Shown here: piece by piece, positions 24,527 through 32,503 of the stretch
Numbering within the stretch: position 1 is the stretch's first letter
How the letters are laid out: every line of letters starts with the position of its first letter
Assembly: GCA_031276865.1 (NCBI GenBank)
Contig: JAISMF010000022.1
Coordinates: 1 to 40,943 of the forward strand
Length of the DNA stretch: 40,943 nt
Source of the DNA: Deltaproteobacteria bacterium
GTDB lineage: Bacteria; Desulfobacterota; Desulfarculia; Adiutricales; Adiutricaceae
Direction of reading: 5' to 3'
The notes under the pieces: generated by a model
Told to the model about the DNA's origin: nothing
Seen by the model: only the letters and a program-made list of their open reading frames with translations
Database searches by the model: none
Position numbers and translations under genes: made by a program

Positions 24527-27500
24527 TTAGTCCCCCAGCTCGACTAAAAAGTCCGGATCGAAGAAGGCCGGAGCCCCGGGGGAGCCCCCCCGATAGACTA
24601 GGAGGCCGGCCTTTTCCAGGCTCTGGAACCTTCCGTCCAAATCAAGGAGCCCGTCGGAGCGGCCAGAGTTGAGGGAACCGCGGCTTAGGCCGCTTCCGTC
24701 CGCGGGAAAGAGGCCTTTCAAGAGCCTGCCGTTTTCCAAAAGCTCCCGGTAGCGGCCGGAAAAGCCGGGATCCTCCAAGAGGCCGGATAAAATGAAATCC
24801 CAGCCCCGGCTTTCTTTAAAAAGCCTTTCCGGATTCGGCGGCGGAAATCCCGGCCGCTCCAGATGCTTCAAAGACTCCGTGAGGGCGCGGTCCCATTTTT
24901 CCAATACTACGGAAGTTTCCGGCGGACAGCCGGAAGGGAGGCGGAAGAAGTCGAGGTCCTCCCGGGAGCGGACGACCAATATCGCCCGGACCGGGCTTTC
25001 CGGAAAGCGGCGCCGGAGCCCGTCGAGGAGGAGGTCGCCGGCCTCCCCCGGATCCCCCTCGATTTCGGCCACGAGCCAGAGGGGCGCGGCCGGAGAGCCC
25101 TCCGGCTCTCCGGCTTTGGCCGCGGCCGGCGTCAGGGCGCGGAGGATCCTCTCCGCTCCCTCGGGGTGGAGCGAGCTTTCGGGGAGGAAGCCGAGGAGAG
25201 CCGCCCGGAAGCCCCGGGCGAGGGCCAGGGTGGCGAGAAGCGGCGCCGCCCGTCCGATCCCCGTCATGAGGGTGCCGAAGACGTAACGGAGCGGGGCCTC
25301 GCCGGAAAAAAGCCTCTCCTCGTCGTGGAAGCTTAAGACCGCCGGAAAGGCGCCTTTAAGGGAGAGGCCGTCTAGCGCGGGCGCGGGTTCGGGGAAGGCG
25401 AAATTCAGCCCCTCCGAAACGAGGGAGGGATCCGGCCGCAGGAGGCGTTTTCCGGCCTCCTCGAACTCCAGGGAAGAGGAGAAGGGGGAGGCGAGGCGCC
25501 GGGAGCGGCGGTTTAAAAGGGGTGGCCGCGTTTCATCCTCCGCCTCGCCGGTTAAAACCTCGATTATCTCGTTGTCGTCTTCCGGCAGGAGATCCTTCGG
25601 GTCCGGGACGCCGAGGCGGTAGCCCGCGGAATCCTTGGCCAGGATGGAAAGGGCCGTCATCTCGTCTAAAATCTCGGCGAGCTCGTCTAAATCCAAAGAT
25701 AGGCCGGGGCGGTTTTCCAGAAGCTCGGGGAGGATCGAGGACGCGGGAAGGGAGTTCACGGCGTGGCGGCCCCCCGACTCGTTTTCACGGTAGCCCAAAG
25801 TGTAAACGATGTAGGCGAGGACCCGGTGGAGGGGGTGCTCGTTTAGGGAGGCCTGGAAGAGCTCGCGGGCCCGCCCCGCCGTGTTTCCCAGTTTGAAGGC
25901 GCGGACGTAATCCCGGTCTCCCAAGAGGACGGGCGGAAAGGAGCCGGGGCGGCTCAGGGCGGAGTCCACCAGCTCGGCCCCGAAATCCGCCAGGGGACCG
26001 GGGCGGCCGCCGGAGATGTTTAAAACCCTCTCCGGCAGCGAGGCGTTGGCGGGAAGGAGCCCCAGGGCCACCAGGGGTTTCAAGAGGATGTCGGAGGCGT
26101 CGCCGCTTTCCAAAGGCCCGAGGCGCGCCGGAGCCGCCAAGGCGGAAAGAGGGGAGTCCGAGAGCTCGGCCAGGCGGTACACCGCCCTCCCTCCGGCTAA
26201 GATCGCCCGAAAGGCCGACCCGCTCTCCTCCACCAGCGCGCTTAAAAGCCTCCCCCCCGGATGGCTTAAAAGGACGTCCCTTTCCGCGAGGGAGTCGGCG
26301 TCGTCCACCAACAGCAGCACCCTTTTGAGCTTGGAGGCGCCCTTCCCCGAGAAGAGCCGTAAAACGTCGGTTTTCAGATCCCCGGAGGACTCCTCCGCCT
26401 CAAGCCCCAGGGGCCCCAGGGCGTCGGCCAGGAGTTCGGCGATGGAGGCGTGGTCGCGGCCGTTTTTATAGAGGATGTACTGCCCGTCCCGGGGACGGTG
26501 CCGGGAGGGGTCGCCGGCGAGGCGCCGGAGCACGGCGCTTCGGCCGTAACCCCGGCCGCCGTAGAAGAGGGCCGGGCCCCGGGAGTCCCAGAGGCGCCGG
26601 AGATGGGCGCCGCGGCCCCTGAAAAGGGGCCGCGGGGAATCGCCGGATTCCCGCGACGGCCCTCCGGAATCCCCCGAGGAATCCGGAGGGAGGAAGGGGT
26701 TGCAGTTTCCGAAGATCGGGGCGCACTGGAGGAAGGCCTCCCTGAGCTCGGCCGGGTTCCGGCCGGGCAGCGCGGCCGCGAAGGCGGAGAGGCCCCGATC
26801 CAGAAGCAGGAAGTTGGCCCCCTCCTCTTTGGCCAGCGTGAGGATCTTCTCCCGGGTGCCCGGGGAGAGGACCGCCGGGGTTATGAGCACGACCGCCGGA
26901 GCCAAGGCCGCCCCGGCGAGGGGGGATCCGGAGGGGGGGCTGAAAAGGGAGGGCTCGTCTTTGGCCGCCGTCTCCGCCGACTTGAAGTATTCCAGAAAAT
27001 CCCTCGGTCCCGGGTTCTCGGCCCAGCTCGCCGCCAAAACGCAGGCCCGCCTCTCCCCGTCCCCGTAGAGGGGGAGGGGGGAGTTGAAGGAGAGCTGCGC
27101 GCGGTAGACCCGCAGGAAATGGGGCGCGCCGCCCCGGAAGCGGGCGGCGCGGATCTCCATTTGATCCTGGGGGAAGCCCAGGCGCTCGAAAAGGGAGGAC
27201 AAGGTCTTGTCGAGGTTCCTCCCATTGTCTCCCGGCGATCGTTCCAGCCTGAGCCAGTCGTTCTCGCTCTTCTCCAGGGCCTCGAAATCGAATCCGGTGG
27301 CGCCCTGATCCCTCTGGCGCTCGAAGGGGGAGCCCTTTTTCCGGCTCTCGGTGAGGAATTCGTGGAAAAGCTCCAGGCGGCTGGAAAGGTCGATCCGCTC
27401 GGGAACCGGCGGAAGCTCCAGTCCATCGGAAACGAAGCGTTCCATGGCCGAGAGGAGGTTTTCGGCGGCCTTTATCTCCAGATCCCGCGCCAGGGAGGAG

Positions 27501-30500
27501 GCGTATTCCCGGTAGGGCTCCAGCTCGGCCGCGGCCAGGTGCTTGTCCAAAGCGAGGAGCCGGGTCTCCATGGCGGCCCGCGACAAGGCCGCGCGGATCT
27601 CCATTTCCGATCCGATCTCTTTCAAGGCGACCCTTATCGAGGCGTAGCGCTCGAGAAAGGGGGCTTCCAGAACGGCGGCGGTGAAATCCCCCAAGGATTT
27701 GTCCCGGTCGCTTTCCACCGGGGCGTCGGAGACGTCCGCCTCCTCCGCCTCCTCCGCCTCGCCAAGCTCGGAAAGGGAGTTTCTAATCCTTTTAAGCTTT
27801 TGGGCCGCGTCCCGGGAGTAGTCCGGCGGGAGCGCTCCGGAAAGCCTGAGGTTTTCCAACTTGTCCTCCAAAGATTCCAGCAGGTTCGATGACGAGCGGG
27901 GGTAGCGCTCCAGGGCGTCCTCGAAGAGGTCCTTCAAGGTCATGATCTTTTCGGGATGCTCGAAACCCAGGTAGTGGGGGTGGATGGAGAGGAAGGCGTG
28001 GGGGATCAAAAGCTCCTCTTTTTCCAGATGCAGGGTGAAGCCCTTTAAAAGGTCGGGCTTTTCGAGGGAGAGGGTCTCCAAAAGCTTTTCGAGCTCCGGC
28101 TTGTGCCCGTCCCTGCCGTGGGCCACGTCCTCCACCGCCGTTAAGCGGTAGCGCAGATCCGCCATGGGGTCGTAGGAGTAGACTCCGGAAAAGAGCGTGC
28201 CCGGCGTGAAGTCCAAAGGACGCGAGTCGTCCGGCGGGAGGTCGGCCGGCTTTAAGTTGAAGGTGGCGAGCTCCTCGAGCTTCTCCTGCAAAAGCGAGCT
28301 TCCCGAAGGGGCGAAAGAGGAGAGGCTCTTAAGCGCCCGGGCGGCCCGGGCGGAGTACTCTTTCAAAACGTCGTGGAAGTAGAGGTTGCGGGAGCCGTCC
28401 TTCCGGCCCACGCTCTGATGGAACTTCACCCATTCCTCCGCCATGTCCAAACACTCGGTGTAGCGGTTCACCAGGCTGTTTTTGGCGCTGGAGACTATCT
28501 CCCTCATCTTCTGCTTTTTCGTGAGCGCGCTTATCTCGGATCTGATGTTGGCCTCGTCACGGTAGTGCTCGATCTTTTCCACCAGCTCCGGAATGTCCTC
28601 GCCTAGGTAAGCGGCGTTCAAGAGGCTCCTAAGTTCCGAGGGTCCCTTTATGATCTCCTGCCAGAGGACGTGGGCCTTTTGGTAGCCTATGGAGCGCCGG
28701 GGGGCCTGGTATTCGAATTGCCGGGTCCTCTCTTCGAGGTTTTTGCGGATCAGAGAGGCGTCCTCCTTGTAGAACAGCTCCCGCACGCTTAAGTTGTACG
28801 CGTCGTCGGAGGCGGAGAGGATGTTCTCCTGGAAGCAGGCGAAGAGCTCCTTTAAAGGCGGAACATCCTCGAAGCTTTCCGCGAGCTTCACGACTAACCC
28901 GTAGATGAAATGTCCGGGAGCCAAAACCGCCGGCCGCAAAGCGGCCGCGGCCAAAAGGGGGGCCAGGCGCCCTTTGCCCGCGCTTTCGAAGACGGCGCCT
29001 TCGGAAAGACGCTCCAAAAGCTCCTCCAGCTCTCGCCGGGCGCGGGTGAAGGAGGGGTGGAAGTTCAAACCCAGATGCAGGAGCCTGGCCAGATCCGCGG
29101 GGAACACGAAATCGTCCGTGGCCTTGGAGAGCCAGTAGAGCGCGCCCGTGTCCCCCAGCTCCAGGAGTCTGTCGGAAAGGGTCTCGAGACGGCTTAAAAG
29201 ATTCTCGGAGTAGATGAAAAAGGAGGGGGCGCTCCGGTCCTCCACCCCGCGCAAAGCCTCGAGGGCCTCCAGGGCGAGCTGGGCGGGCGGTTTTCCGGCG
29301 GGCTCGCCCTCCGGAAGGGAGGAGTCCTCCTTAAAGCCCGGGGCGCGCTCCCTATCTCCCGCCGGAAAGGCCTCCTGGGCGCCGTATTTCTGATTCTCCC
29401 CCGCGGCCTGGGTCCGGGGGTGGGGCTCCCGCCTCTCTTTAGCCTTCTCCTCTTTTTCGTGGGCGGCCTCCTCCGCCTCACTTTCCCTCTTATCCCGCTT
29501 TTCCTGCTTTTCCCTATCCTTTTTGTCCCTTCTCCTTTTTCTATCCTCCTCTTTTTCCGCCTCCGTCTTCCCCGAAGAGCCTGTCTCCTCGACCCTTTTC
29601 GGCTGGGCGGCGGAAGCGCCGGCGGGGCTTTCCGGCTCTTCTTCCGGAATCCAGTCGGGGTCGATGAAGCCGCGGATCAGGGGTCGCGCGGGGAAGCCTT
29701 CGAGGATCTTGTCGAATTCCCCTTTTTCCGCCCGGGAGACGAATTCCGGGGAGAAGTCGTAGGAGAGGGTGTCGAAATCGTCCGCCCTCATGGGCTTGGG
29801 GGACAGAAGGATCCGCGCGGCTTCCGCGGGGATGGGAAGCCTTTTTTCCGGTTCGGCTCCGGGAGGGAGGTTGTTTAGATCCCTTATGAAGGAGGAGATT
29901 TTAGCGGCGTCCCCCTCCCCGAGGTTTCCCTCGGAGAGGAGTTTTTCGAAGAGCTCTATGAAGACGTGCTCCAAGCGCGGCCGGTCGAAGGCCAGACCCG
30001 CGACCCTTTTCACCTCGCCTAGCCAGTTTTCGGAGTTTTCCAGAAAAGCCGAGGCGAAATCCTTGATATCCAAGTCTTTGAGGTTTTTTAAAAATTTCAG
30101 TTCGGGAAGGTCGTCCCGGTAGCTACCGAGGGCGAGGCGCGTCTTTTTCAAGGTGGCGTGTAAAAGGCCCCGGAACTCCGAGCTTTTCTCGGGAAGAAGC
30201 GCGAGGCGCTCGTAAGTTAAACGGGGCGTTTCTGCGATTTGTTTAAACACCGTCCCGCAGCGGCGGGCCTCGCGGTTAATTTTTTTCAAATCGTCGTGGA
30301 AAACGTTTTCAATAATTCCCCTGATTTCAGAAAGATTGATGAATTTATCGCACTTTTCCATGAAACGGCGGGGATATCTCGGTTCCCGGCCTTCCAGGGT
30401 CGAAAGCATGGCGGATGTCGAAATGAGGGGATATTTTTTCTTTTTGAGCCTTTGGCGGTAGTAGATGTAGAAGAGCTGGCGCAACCCACCGTCCGCCAGC

Positions 30501-30835
30501 GGCCCGTTTAAAAAAAAGGGCGGCGAGGTGACCGATCTGTACCAGAGGTGCGCGAGTATTTTTAGATGTTCTTCGTTTCCCAGAGCCGTTTCGGCCACCC
30601 GGGAACGCAGGGCCTGGATGTTTTTTTTAAGCTCTTCTCGGGTGAGCTCGAAGATGTTTTCCCCGCCGCCGTTTCCCGAAGCGAGTTTTCGGTAGCGGGA
30701 TATGAGCTTGTCGAAAAAGGGGGAGTCCATGGAGATGTCTTGGAAAAACCGCAGCGCGGTCTCCTCGTTTTTCAGCTTCTCCATTATCTGCGGGGGGAGC
30801 CAGAATTCAAACTGGTCGGGAAGGCGTCGGCTCAT
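24527..30835 (-). CDS. giant (2102-residue) STAND-like NTPase protein, function unknown
   Basis: A large cytosolic protein with no known name. Residues 1-395 are helical. Residues about 398-485 are a very charged Lys/Glu/Arg linker, and 510-1290 are again mostly helical. Near 1290-1410 is an alpha/beta segment (VVLITPAVLS ... NFLLLDRGLSAF). It leads into a STAND-like P-loop NTPase core: NPFLPP, then RPLFRGRGAHLRRLW, then a Walker A FYGGRGYGRSAVLRRLA (about 1424-1440) and a Walker B VLLLVDDADSL near 1508. This order resembles large conflict-type NTPases that place such a segment before an NPY/FxGR entry and a YGGR-QLGKS P-loop. Here the P-loop lysine is arginine (R1432). Helical, winged-helix-like regions fill the rest. 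AAGGAG five bases before the ATG fixes the start. The next gene downstream is the 451-residue partner. Confidence 0.75.
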   Translation of the reverse strand: MSRRLPDQFEFWLPPQIMEKLKNEETALRFFQDISMDSPFFDKLISRYRKLASGNGGGENIFELTREELKKNIQALRSRVAETALGNEEHLKILAHLWYRSVTSPPFFLNGPLADGGLRQLFYIYYRQRLKKKKYPLISTSAMLSTLEGREPRYPRRFMEKCDKFINLSEIRGIIENVFHDDLKKINREARRCGTVFKQIAETPRLTYERLALLPEKSSEFRGLLHATLKKTRLALGSYRDDLPELKFLKNLKDLDIKDFASAFLENSENWLGEVKRVAGLAFDRPRLEHVFIELFEKLLSEGNLGEGDAAKISSFIRDLNNLPPGAEPEKRLPIPAEAARILLSPKPMRADDFDTLSYDFSPEFVSRAEKGEFDKILEGFPARPLIRGFIDPDWIPEEEPESPAGASAAQPKRVEETGSSGKTEAEKEEDRKRRRDKKDREKQEKRDKRESEAEEAAHEKEEKAKERREPHPRTQAAGENQKYGAQEAFPAGDRERAPGFKEDSSLPEGEPAGKPPAQLALEALEALRGVEDRSAPSFFIYSENLLSRLETLSDRLLELGDTGALYWLSKATDDFVFPADLARLLHLGLNFHPSFTRARRELEELLERLSEGAVFESAGKGRLAPLLAAAALRPAVLAPGHFIYGLVVKLAESFEDVPPLKELFACFQENILSASDDAYNLSVRELFYKEDASLIRKNLEERTRQFEYQAPRRSIGYQKAHVLWQEIIKGPSELRSLLNAAYLGEDIPELVEKIEHYRDEANIRSEISALTKKQKMREIVSSAKNSLVNRYTECLDMAEEWVKFHQSVGRKDGSRNLYFHDVLKEYSARAARALKSLSSFAPSGSSLLQEKLEELATFNLKPADLPPDDSRPLDFTPGTLFSGVYSYDPMADLRYRLTAVEDVAHGRDGHKPELEKLLETLSLEKPDLLKGFTLHLEKEELLIPHAFLSIHPHYLGFEHPEKIMTLKDLFEDALERYPRSSSNLLESLEDKLENLRLSGALPPDYSRDAAQKLKRIRNSLSELGEAEEAEEADVSDAPVESDRDKSLGDFTAAVLEAPFLERYASIRVALKEIGSEMEIRAALSRAAMETRLLALDKHLAAAELEPYREYASSLARDLEIKAAENLLSAMERFVSDGLELPPVPERIDLSSRLELFHEFLTESRKKGSPFERQRDQGATGFDFEALEKSENDWLRLERSPGDNGRNLDKTLSSLFERLGFPQDQMEIRAARFRGGAPHFLRVYRAQLSFNSPLPLYGDGERRACVLAASWAENPGPRDFLEYFKSAETAAKDEPSLFSPPSGSPLAGAALAPAVVLITPAVLSPGTREKILTLAKEEGANFLLLDRGLSAFAAALPGRNPAELREAFLQCAPIFGNCNPFLPPDSSGDSGGPSRESGDSPRPLFRGRGAHLRRLWDSRGPALFYGGRGYGRSAVLRRLAGDPSRHRPRDGQYILYKNGRDHASIAELLADALGPLGLEAEESSGDLKTDVLRLFSGKGASKLKRVLLLVDDADSLAERDVLLSHPGGRLLSALVEESGSAFRAILAGGRAVYRLAELSDSPLSALAAPARLGPLESGDASDILLKPLVALGLLPANASLPERVLNISGGRPGPLADFGAELVDSALSRPGSFPPVLLGDRDYVRAFKLGNTAGRARELFQASLNEHPLHRVLAYIVYTLGYRENESGGRHAVNSLPASSILPELLENRPGLSLDLDELAEILDEMTALSILAKDSAGYRLGVPDPKDLLPEDDNEIIEVLTGEAEDETRPPLLNRRSRRLASPFSSSLEFEEAGKRLLRPDPSLVSEGLNFAFPEPAPALDGLSLKGAFPAVLSFHDEERLFSGEAPLRYVFGTLMTGIGRAAPLLATLALARGFRAALLGFLPESSLHPEGAERILRALTPAAAKAGEPEGSPAAPLWLVAEIEGDPGEAGDLLLDGLRRRFPESPVRAILVVRSREDLDFFRLPSGCPPETSVVLEKWDRALTESLKHLERPGFPPPNPERLFKESRGWDFILSGLLEDPGFSGRYRELLENGRLLKGLFPADGSGLSRGSLNSGRSDGLLDLDGRFQSLEKAGLLVYRGGSPGAPAFFDPDFLVELGD

Positions 30836-31279
30836 GTCGTCTCCTTAAAAAAGCGTGGCGGTGAAAGACCGGAAAGGCTTGAATGGGTTGAAAGACCGGA
30901 AAGTCTTGAAAAAACGAGGCCGCGGCCCCTTCGCCGGGTGAAAGGCCCTTCGGAAGGGAAGGCCTGGCCTCACGCTTCCAGGCGCCGGGCGGGTGTCGTT
31001 TCGGGCGCCGGACCGGCTGGAAGGGAACATTCGCATTATCCCGGCTCTGAAAACGATCCTGCGACTTTTTTTCCGGAAGCGCAAGATCGCCCTTTTGACT
31101 CTTTCCGACCGAAAAGGGACGGGAGGCGGAAAAAGCGGAAAAAAGCGCGGTGATTTTAAAAAAAAGCGGGAAAAAATGGACGGAATGGAAAAATTCGGAA
31201 AAAAGCCCAGTTTTTTTTCCCCGGGAAAAAAACCGTCCTCACGGGGCCTCGCCCGGCCGGGAAGCGTCGTTTCCGGCCT
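30836..31279. other. upstream region of the giant gene (444 bp)
   Basis: No gene is supported. It should contain the giant gene's promoter, but no good -35/-10 pair is evident on the minus strand. An imperfect direct repeat of 22 bp (TGAAAGACCGGAAAG core, one mismatch) lies at 30862-30883 and 30889-30910. The part near 31,100-31,250 alternates A-tracts with GC and includes a palindrome of T8-CCCCGGG-A7 type (about 31,210-31,233), which may help end the upstream lipoprotein transcript. Confidence 0.4.
30862..30910. repeat. 22-bp direct repeat upstream of the giant gene
   Basis: Two copies of a TGAAAGACCGGAAAG(G/T)CTTGAA unit, one mismatch apart, with a 27-bp period. They are 27-75 bp upstream of the giant gene's start codon, a position suited to regulator binding or to slippage-based change of the leader. 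No function is proven. Confidence 0.6.
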
Positions 31280-32227
31280 TTAGTCCCGAGTCCAGGTCTG
31301 GATCACGTCGCCCGGACCCACCATTCCCTCCTCCACCTTAAGCACCGAACTCCTCTCGGAGACGCTTTCCACCCTCAGACGGGCTATGGGGGCTCCGGGG
31401 ATGTTGTAGACGTAGCCGATATCCGAGGTGATGGTCTCCGGATAGCTTAAAAGGACGAATTTCAGGCCCCTTTTCATGCCCACGTTGTCTCCGAAGTTTA
31501 TGGTCACCAAATCGTCGCCCTCGGTGTTGGTCACCACGGCCTTGAAGGGGAGGGCCCTTAGTCCGTCCAGGGAGCGGTAGTAGATCATATCCAGGGCCTC
31601 GTCCAAGGTCTCCTCTATCTCCTCCTGGTTGGGTTTGAAGACGTCGACGGCGCCGTCCATCCCGGGCGCCTCCGCCGCGCCCACTCTGACGTTGGATTCG
31701 GAGGAGCGGGAGGTGATGACCGAGCCGTCCGACGGATCGTAAGCCCTTATGAGGAGGATGCCGTCCACGAACTGGCTCTTCGAGGTGAACCAGCGGACGA
31801 GTTTGCGCCAGCCGGTGCGCTGCTGATGCTCGCCCACGTGGGAGATGGCCCCCTCGAAGACCACGTTGAGGTTGAGGGCGCGGCCTATCTCGCTCGCCTC
31901 CTCCGGGGTCATGGGGTATTTTATCCCCCTGGATTCCACGTATCGTCTCACCTCTTCGGTGTCCACCACCAGGAAGTTGGAGTTTTCCTGGTAGGTCTCG
32001 GCCACCAGCCTGGCCATGTTGGGGCCGGCTTCGGAGTTTCCCAGAAGGGCCTGATCCTCGAAGGGGATGACCCCTATCCGGAGCTTGACCGGAGAGATGA
32101 ATTCGGGACCCAGGAAGGGCACGCTGAGCTCGTGATCCTTGACGAAGTCGGTGACGACGCCGCAGCCCGCGAGGGTTAAAACGGAGAGGAGCAGGAGGCA
32201 AACCGGAAGACGCGGAAAAAGGGTCAT
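31280..32227 (-). CDS. CsgG/FlgT-like outer-membrane lipoprotein
   Basis: A 315-residue predicted lipoprotein. The signal peptide LPVCLLLLSVLTLAGCG ends in a lipobox (LAGC, Cys22), so the mature protein is lipidated. Valine follows the cysteine at +2 after Gly, with no Asp retention signal, which fits the outer membrane. The mature part begins with RIGVIPFEDQA and continues GPNMARLVAETYQ ... FLVVDTEEVRRYVES ... ALNLNVVFEGAIS. This is the alpha/beta pattern of the CsgG/LpoB/FlgT group, which assist secretion pores, cell-wall synthases or flagellar rings. A C-terminal FGDNVGMKRGLKFVL segment resembles the FlgT C-terminal beta domain. It lies 444 bp upstream of the giant gene on the same strand; a link is possible but not shown. 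No flagellar or curli genes are in view. Confidence 0.75.
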   Translation of the reverse strand: MTLFPRLPVCLLLLSVLTLAGCGVVTDFVKDHELSVPFLGPEFISPVKLRIGVIPFEDQALLGNSEAGPNMARLVAETYQENSNFLVVDTEEVRRYVESRGIKYPMTPEEASEIGRALNLNVVFEGAISHVGEHQQRTGWRKLVRWFTSKSQFVDGILLIRAYDPSDGSVITSRSSESNVRVGAAEAPGMDGAVDVFKPNQEEIEETLDEALDMIYYRSLDGLRALPFKAVVTNTEGDDLVTINFGDNVGMKRGLKFVLLSYPETITSDIGYVYNIPGAPIARLRVESVSERSSVLKVEEGMVGPGDVIQTWTRD

Positions 32228-32503
32228 GATGGATAACCGTGTAATTTAGGGATAAATTAGTGTGATCATCGGCTCGGGAAAGCCGGGGTTGGTCGGAATT
32301 AAGAAACGAATTAGAGGCGAATAAAAAAATAAGACGCGGAAATCCGATTCCGCCGTTATCTAAAAAAAACTTCCATCCGCCGTGAAAGGCGGACCTAAGC
32401 GGGTTTCATCCTCCCGTTCTCCCTTGGAAAGAGAGATCCGCGGGCCGAAGAATTCCATGCCGGCCCAGGATGGCGATGAGCGGAGACGGGGAAGAATCCA
32501 TCT

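Noticed and set aside
26450..27892. 480-residue plus-strand ORF inside the giant gene
   Set aside because: Antisense to the giant gene. Its residues are Gly/Arg/Val-rich with no recognisable motif. The giant frame has a strong ribosome binding site and NTPase motifs.
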